In this document: piece by piece, positions 59,170-64,000 of the stretch
Position numbering within the stretch: the stretch's first letter is position 1
Layout: each line of letters starts with the position of its first letter
Source: Aegilops tauschii subsp. strangulata
Lineage: Eukaryota; Streptophyta; Magnoliopsida; Poales; Poaceae
Direction: 5' to 3'
NCBI RefSeq assembly: GCF_002575655.3
Contig: NC_053040.3
Location: 462,568,780-462,632,779 of the forward strand
Length of the DNA stretch: 64,000 nt
Position numbers and translations under genes: made by a program
The notes under the pieces: model-generated
Told to the model about the DNA's origin: nothing
Databases searched by the model: none
What the model saw: only the letters and a program-made list of their open reading frames with translations

Positions 59170-60116
59170 ATGTCTGCCGATTGGAGTGACGATAACACTA
59201 CGATCTTGACCGAGCTCTTTGTCCAACAAGTGTGTGCTGGCAATAGGCCAGACAAGCACTTGACTCAGAATGCTTATGAGGAAGTTGCAAAAGATTTCAA
59301 AGTCAGAACAGGTCTGGAGTACACCAAGCTCCAACTGAAGAACAAGTGGGATAAGTTGAAGACTGATTACAGCAATTTCAGAAAACTCAAATTGAAGGAG
59401 ACCGGTGGTGGGTGGGACTATGAGAGAAACACCATCAAACAAGATGCTGAATGGTGGAAGAAAGCAAAGATAGTGAGTCGTGACTTTTCCTATTTGTTCT
59501 TATCATATAAGCAATTGTTCCGTGAGTAGTGATGCTAATTAAGCTTTGTTTTGTTGTATTTTAGGACATCCCTGGCCGTGGCAAGTTCCGAAAGCGTGGA
59601 CTTCAAAATGAGAATAACTTATCTATCATGTTTGCTGACATCACGAGTGATGGTATAGATCACTGGAATCTTGCTTCAGGCACCATTCCCCAATCTAGCA
59701 GTGCAACTTCTATTTTCAATGTGGACGACATACAAGATGTTGATCTGGAGGAGACCCAAACAGGTGAGTCACATGCTGATGGAAAAGGGAAGAGACTTGG
59801 GAGGTATGTGGATGGCAATAACAAGAAGCCAAAGACATCTCTCGTTATACAAGAACAGATAACCAGGGTTGGAGATATAGCAGAGAGGACCCAATCCAGC
59901 TTTGAGTCATACATGAAGAAAGAAGAGAGTTCATCGATTACTTCTGTGATGGATCTGGTTGTTGAGTGCGGTGCAATAGTAGGAAGTGATGAATATTTCA
60001 TTGCTAGTGAACTATTTGTGAAGCGAGAGCAGAGAGAGATGTTCTTGCATATGACGGAAAGTGCTGCTCGTTTAGATTGGTTGCGTAGGAAATACAACAC
60101 CAAGTATGGGCATTAG
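59170..60116 (+). CDS. PIF ORF1, Myb/SANT-like DNA-binding protein
   Basis: Two exons, 59170-59472 and 59565-60116, give a 284-residue protein. Residues about 5-95 form the trihelix Myb/SANT-like domain (DWSDDNTTILTELFVQQV, then LQLKNKWDKLKTDYSNFRKL, then DAEWWKK). The second exon opens DIPGRGKFRKRG, has a basic stretch (KGKRLGRYVDGNNKKPK) that could serve nuclear import, and ends in a helical segment. In characterised plant PIF/Pong elements ORF1 binds the element ends and works with the transposase. The frame is intact after splicing. It lies 360 bp upstream of the transposase gene. Confidence 0.8.
59473..59564 (+). other. Intron of PIF ORF1
   Basis: This 92-bp intron has donor ata|gtgagt and acceptor ttttag|gac. 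Removing it joins KAKI to DIPGRG in phase. Confidence 0.75.
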
Positions 60117-60479
60117 ATGCTACTGATGTTGTTTGTGCCTATTGGGATGTAATACTAATTTAAAGTTTGAACTTAATTATGTACTCCGGTTTACTTGTAA
60201 GACTATTTGGGTTGTAACATTACTATGTTAGTCCCATTCTTCCCTTTTTCAGTTGTTTGTCTTCATTTACCTTGTTTCAGCCGTATGTCTTCAATCTGGG
60301 TAATATTTCTTGTAATCTTACTTATATTACTGCTATGACTCATCTTGCTGATGGTTACATGATAAATGTTGTTACATATGACTTGTCTTTAATGTTACAT
60401 ATGATTCTTACTTATCTTTCTGCTATGACTAATCTGGTTGATAATTAAGTACTAATTGTTGTTACTTGTGTATGTTCAG

Positions 60480-61803
60480 ATGTCATCGGATAGTGACAAT
60501 GATAGTGATAGTTATGAAGAAAGGAAGAAGAGGGTATGCCACCATGTCCAATCAATGTCCAACATCTATGCCGGTGCATCAACACTTGCAGGGAAGTACT
60601 GTGACAACTATTCGATCAAGGCAGACCCAAGGAATTCTATTCTCAGTGGGTTCGGATGGCTGCAAGAGACAGTGTCAACACCTGGAGAAACATATACCAT
60701 GTTGAGGATGAACGCACGCCTCTTCTTTCAATTGCATGACTTGTTGGTCAAAAGGAATGGCTTCAAATCAACCTGTTTCGTGAGCAGTTATGAGGCGCTT
60801 GCAATGTTCTTGTGGACTTTAGGGGGTTGCGAGTCTAATAGGAGAACACAAAATCGTTTCAAGCATTCAGGAGATACAGTCCACCGGAAGTTTCATGAGG
60901 TTTTACTCTGTGTGATTAAGATGGTAGCAGATTACCTGAAACCTAAGGACCCAAATTTAGTAGTGTGCACCCAAGGATTCAAAAGGATAGAAGGGCTTAT
61001 CCACATCTTAAGGACTGCATCGGCGCACTAGATGGTACTCACGTCGGAGCTACCATTCCTGCTGGCGACCAAGTTAGATACATTGGAAGGTCAGGATCAA
61101 CAACACAGAATGTTCTGGCAATATGTGATTTTGACATGCATTTCATGTACACTTCAGTTGGTCAACCCGGCTCTATGCATGATACCAGTGTCTTGTATCA
61201 TGCAATTGAAGCTGACAAAGATACCTTCCCTCATCCTCCAAAGGGTTAGTAGTTCCTATAATAATTTCTTTTATTTAAATTCTGTAAACAAATCATAGGC
61301 CTTACATGCAATCTGCTTGTTGTTTGTAGGTAAGTACTATCTTGTGGACGCGGGCTATCCTAATAGACCTGGATATCTCGCACCTTACAAAGGGGGAAAG
61401 GTACCAAGTGCCTGATTTTCAACGAGGTGTGGCGCCAAGAACACCTAAGGAGAAATTTAACAAGATACACTCATCCAAGCGTAATGTGATCGAGAGAGCG
61501 TTTGGTGTGTGGAAAATGAAGTGGCAGATTCTACTAAAGATGCCCAATTATTCAGTTGAAACTCAAAAGATGATAGTGGCTGCAACTATGGCCCTCCACA
61601 ACTACGTTCGATATCATGATAAGGGGGATCTTCACTTTCTTCGAGTCGACAGAGATCCCAACTATGTCCCAACTATCCCTTCAAGGTATCAACGGTATGC
61701 CATCCCTCCGAATGCATCGGATGCGTCAACCTCGGAGGCTAGTGATAAAGACATGGACCGGTTCCGTAATAGACTAGCAACTGATATTGCTCTTGGTTGG
61801 TGA
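60480..61803 (+). pseudogene. PIF/Harbinger DDE transposase with frameshifts
   Basis: The gene starts at 60480 (MSSDSDNDSD) and has an intron at 61245-61329. The first part has YTMLRMNARLFFQLHDLL and ESNRRTQNRFKHSGDTVHRK, the DNA-binding region. The catalytic domain contains Asp in IGALDGTHVGA, Asp in GQPGSMHDTSVL and Glu in NVIERAFGVWKMKW, so the DDE residues are all present. Two frame changes break it: one near 60962-60972 (VHPRIQ is in another frame from the preceding PKDPNL) and an extra G near 61400 between YKGGK and YQVPDFQRG. The second half is open to 61803 and ends DIALGW. It looks recently inactivated unless these are assembly errors. Confidence 0.82.
61245..61329 (+). other. Intron of the PIF transposase gene
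   Basis: This 85-bp intron has donor aaagg|gttagt and acceptor ttgtag|gtaag. Splicing rebuilds a Gly codon and joins PHPPK to GKYYLVDAGYP. Confidence 0.75.
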
Positions 61804-62699
61804 CTTCCAGTTCTGCTATAAATGTGAGTATACTAGTTTCTACCGCATTCATGTGTTTTTATTTGCTACAATTCTTTAGTTTTTACCTTGCTTGATAAAT
61901 TCATGTTTTCTCAGAGATGACTGGTCGTAAAGTTAAACAAGTGAATGTTGTCTCCAAACATGTCGAAACTGTTCACTGTCTTTGTCAGTAGCTGAAATAT
62001 TAGTCACAATATTACTTGTCATTTATTTCCTTGTAGCAAGATGCATAAGTCTAGAATCCAGAAGATGTTCTTAGCTAGTTCAATCACAACATGATTTGCT
62101 TCTTTCACAATTGATATGTATCTGTACCTATTAACAAATTTCGTAATTTTGTAGGTGAAACCATCCGAAGCAGACTATATATGTTTTTGGTTCTATTCAA
62201 GCAATCACCAGCATTGCATAAAGGTTTTCATGTGTTGAAAATTGTTTCTGCAGGACCTTCACTGGACTAGAGTGATGTCTACAAAGTACATGTGTTTATG
62301 CTGCCTTTGTTTGTGTTTATCTTATGAAAAATCCTATTTGTCTATGTTGCTAAAATCATGTAATTTCAGCAAACTCATGCTGAAGCGTTCTTGTGCGATA
62401 AAGTGAATTTTTGCACAAAGAAATTATGTGTGAAACTTCAGCATTATTTTCAGTAAACTCAGCATATTTGTGCATTTTTTCTGCACTGTGTTGCATCATT
62501 GGCACAACAAGTGATCCACGTACTGACCAGTATCAAACCAGCTTGATGTGTTGTGGGGAGCCTGTAATCCAGAGTGCAGAGTGGAGTTAGTTGCCGAACA
62601 AGTTGTCTGCTCCTCGTTTGCCCTGTGGAGCTAGCAACCTAGGAGCTGGGAGTGGAGCTAAGGATCTGACGGAGTGGAGTGAATACCAACAGGCCCTTC

Positions 62700-62849
62700 A
62701 TTAGTACTTGTATTACATCGCCCATTATTTGAGGGTTGTGCCAACCATCCATTTTTTCAGGGAGTAAAACTGATTAATTCTTTCAACATAAAGTTACTCG
62801 TCTTCGGGTTTCTTTTCTGGGGTGTAAAATGGGATTGATTTTAAGGGTA
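62700..62849. other. Short unassigned stretch after the PIF element
   Basis: It may continue the retrotransposon fragment of 57690-57985; no other feature is seen. Confidence 0.3.
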
Positions 62850-64000
62850 TGTTGTCACGTTGCTAGTTTCCCTTTGCGGGAGGCTTGCAGCTAGTGGAAC
62901 GAGCGACCCACCGGGACGGGAGCATGTAGTTGCAGTCGCCACGGCTGGTGCCTATGCTTTGCCAACAAATGATCGGTTCATTTCGTGTGCCCACCTCGAC
63001 TAGCGAGTACTAGCGAGTACCAGACTCCAACTAGCCACGTACGTACTACTCCATATCAACAAGAGCTATAGACGATCATGCAGATATATCGGTGATCTTC
63101 GTGGTACCTACTCTGCTCCTCATTATCATCTTTCGACTCGTCCCTACCCTACCCGTGTGCCGTAGCATGATCAATCTCAGATGAGACCCAGCTTTCAGTA
63201 AATAAAGACAAAAAGGGAAGAGGCCGGGATCCCTTGCGGCCTGTCTAGTGGCTACGGCGTACGGGCTACAACTTTTGCACTCGCTCAAATCTTTGTCCCG
63301 CCACGCTCCGGCTCCGCCGTATCGCGGTCGCAGAAAGCTCCACCGAGATAGCGACACGTGACATGCGGATCACAGAAAGTTCTACTGCTGACCGTGGTAT
63401 GCAGGCAGCTCGAAATCGCTTTGCCGTTGGTTCGCGATTTTTTGTCAAAAGAGACTCCCTGCCCACTGAAATTGCCAAAAAAGACCTTCTTCGAATGAAA
63501 TTGACAAAAAGAACCCCCTCGGCCGTGGCGGCAGGCGCGCCAGGCGACACGTGGCACCTGGCACCTTGACGAAAGCCAAGGCCAAGGCCCCAGGACAAAC
63601 TGTCGGATCTACTCCTTCCGTCCCTAATATAAGAGCGTTTTTTATACTAGTGTAGAGTTAAAAACGTTTTTATATTATGAGACAAAGGGAGTAGTATTAC
63701 TAGCTGCCAGACTCCAATATTAGCCACGTACTCCATCGACGGGTGCTAGCTAGAGACGACCCTGGCAGATACATTGGTGATCTTCGTGGTACCTCCTCAT
63801 TGTTATCTTCAGCAGTAGATGCCCTTGCGTCACAAAGAGGCGGTACAGAAACCTCTCGATTTAAGACAACTTTTGCACGCGACCAAATCTTCACTGTTAC
63901 TGCTCGCGTGCCTTCTTCTGGAAAGACTGCAACGTCTCGTGTCCACAGGCCACAGCTTCACGCGCAAGCATGCACTGCGCGCAAGCATGCACTGCAGAGG
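62850..64000 (-). repeat. Inverted copies of the copy-D repeat
   Basis: The complement matches 31.9-33.1 kb. ggaacgagcgacccacc and tttgccaacaaatgat (62.90-62.97 kb) pair with 33.06-33.13 kb. caaatctttgtcccgccacg (63.29 kb) pairs with 32.14 kb. cacgcgcaagcatgc (63.96 kb) pairs with 31.94 kb. Two partial copies lie in tandem, near 62990-63395 and 63700-64000, and share the 'ggtgatcttcgtggtacct' block. The repeat runs off the window. Confidence 0.7.
63612..63691. mobile_element. Stowaway MITE
   Basis: It is 80 bp, starting CTCCTTCCGTCCCTAATATA and ending GAGACAAAGGGAG, flanked by TA on both sides (63610-63611 and 63692-63693). The ctcc(c/t)tccgt ends and TA duplication are those of Stowaway (Tc1/Mariner) MITEs of Triticeae. 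Confidence 0.88.

Larger units (their letters stand above)
57986..62696 (+). mobile_element. PIF/Harbinger element with both transposition genes
   Basis: The left end GGGCGTGTTCGGTTTCACTT and the right end, read inward, GGGCCTGTTGGTATTCACTC share about 14 of 20 bases. The 3-bp duplication ttc lies at 57983-57985 and 62697-62699. It is 4711 bp and carries ORF1 (Myb/SANT-like) followed by the DDE transposase in the same direction, the classic layout of autonomous plant PIF elements. 57986-59169 is the promoter and leader with GC-rich terminal sequence. 61804-62696 is the 3' non-coding end, with repeated ctggagcgga/gagtggag-type motifs. Confidence 0.88.

Overview
The window looks like nuclear DNA of a Triticeae grass (wheat, Aegilops or a close relative). 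It holds an Angela/WIS-type Copia element with 1.7-kb LTRs beginning TGTTGGAAATATGCC, CACTA elements with 'tcccggttcgtg' subterminal repeats, many PIF/Harbinger elements with 3-bp TWA target duplications, a Stowaway MITE, and two isolated host genes with GC-rich grass-type coding sequence. No rRNA, tRNA, CRISPR array or bacterial-type operon is visible. All calls are by eye from sequence and general family knowledge; no database search was run.

Layout. 1-967 is the end of a CACTA element. 995-4777 is a PIF/Harbinger element with a second one (2317-4741) nested in it, and the inner one carries a B3-domain gene fragment. Another Harbinger element (5722-6895) lies just upstream of host gene 1, an IBH1-like atypical bHLH gene (7520-7990). 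8.6-11.7 kb holds a diverged direct duplication flanking a hAT element. 13351-21680 is the most striking structure: exactly 17 head-to-tail copies of a 490-bp unit derived from the 3' end of a LINE (the zinc-binding region after the reverse transcriptase), almost identical to each other. 22.9-33.1 kb contains at least four diverged copies of an unrecognised non-coding repeat, interrupted by Harbinger, CACTA and MITE insertions; inverted copies reappear at 62.85-64.0 kb.

36.6-46.9 kb is a nested stack: a non-LTR retroposon with 13-bp target duplications, split by a complete Angela-like Copia element (37611-46168) and also carrying a small MITE. Host gene 2 follows: an intronless UDP-glucuronate 4-epimerase (GAE, 47935-49251), a Golgi enzyme supplying UDP-galacturonate for pectin. 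50.9-56.9 kb holds a Harbinger fragment and a second, 3'-truncated Copia element. 57986-62696 is a full-length PIF/Harbinger element carrying both expected genes, the Myb/SANT-like ORF1 and the DDE transposase, although the transposase has two apparent frameshifts.

Functionally, only the IBH1-like regulator (growth control) and GAE (cell-wall precursor synthesis) look like working host genes, and nothing suggests they act together. The rest is the record of transposition and local duplication. The best candidates for something undescribed are the homogenised 490-bp LINE-derived tandem array, the Harbinger element carrying a B3-domain gene with a palindrome cluster beside it, and the dispersed direct and inverted 1-2 kb repeat family.
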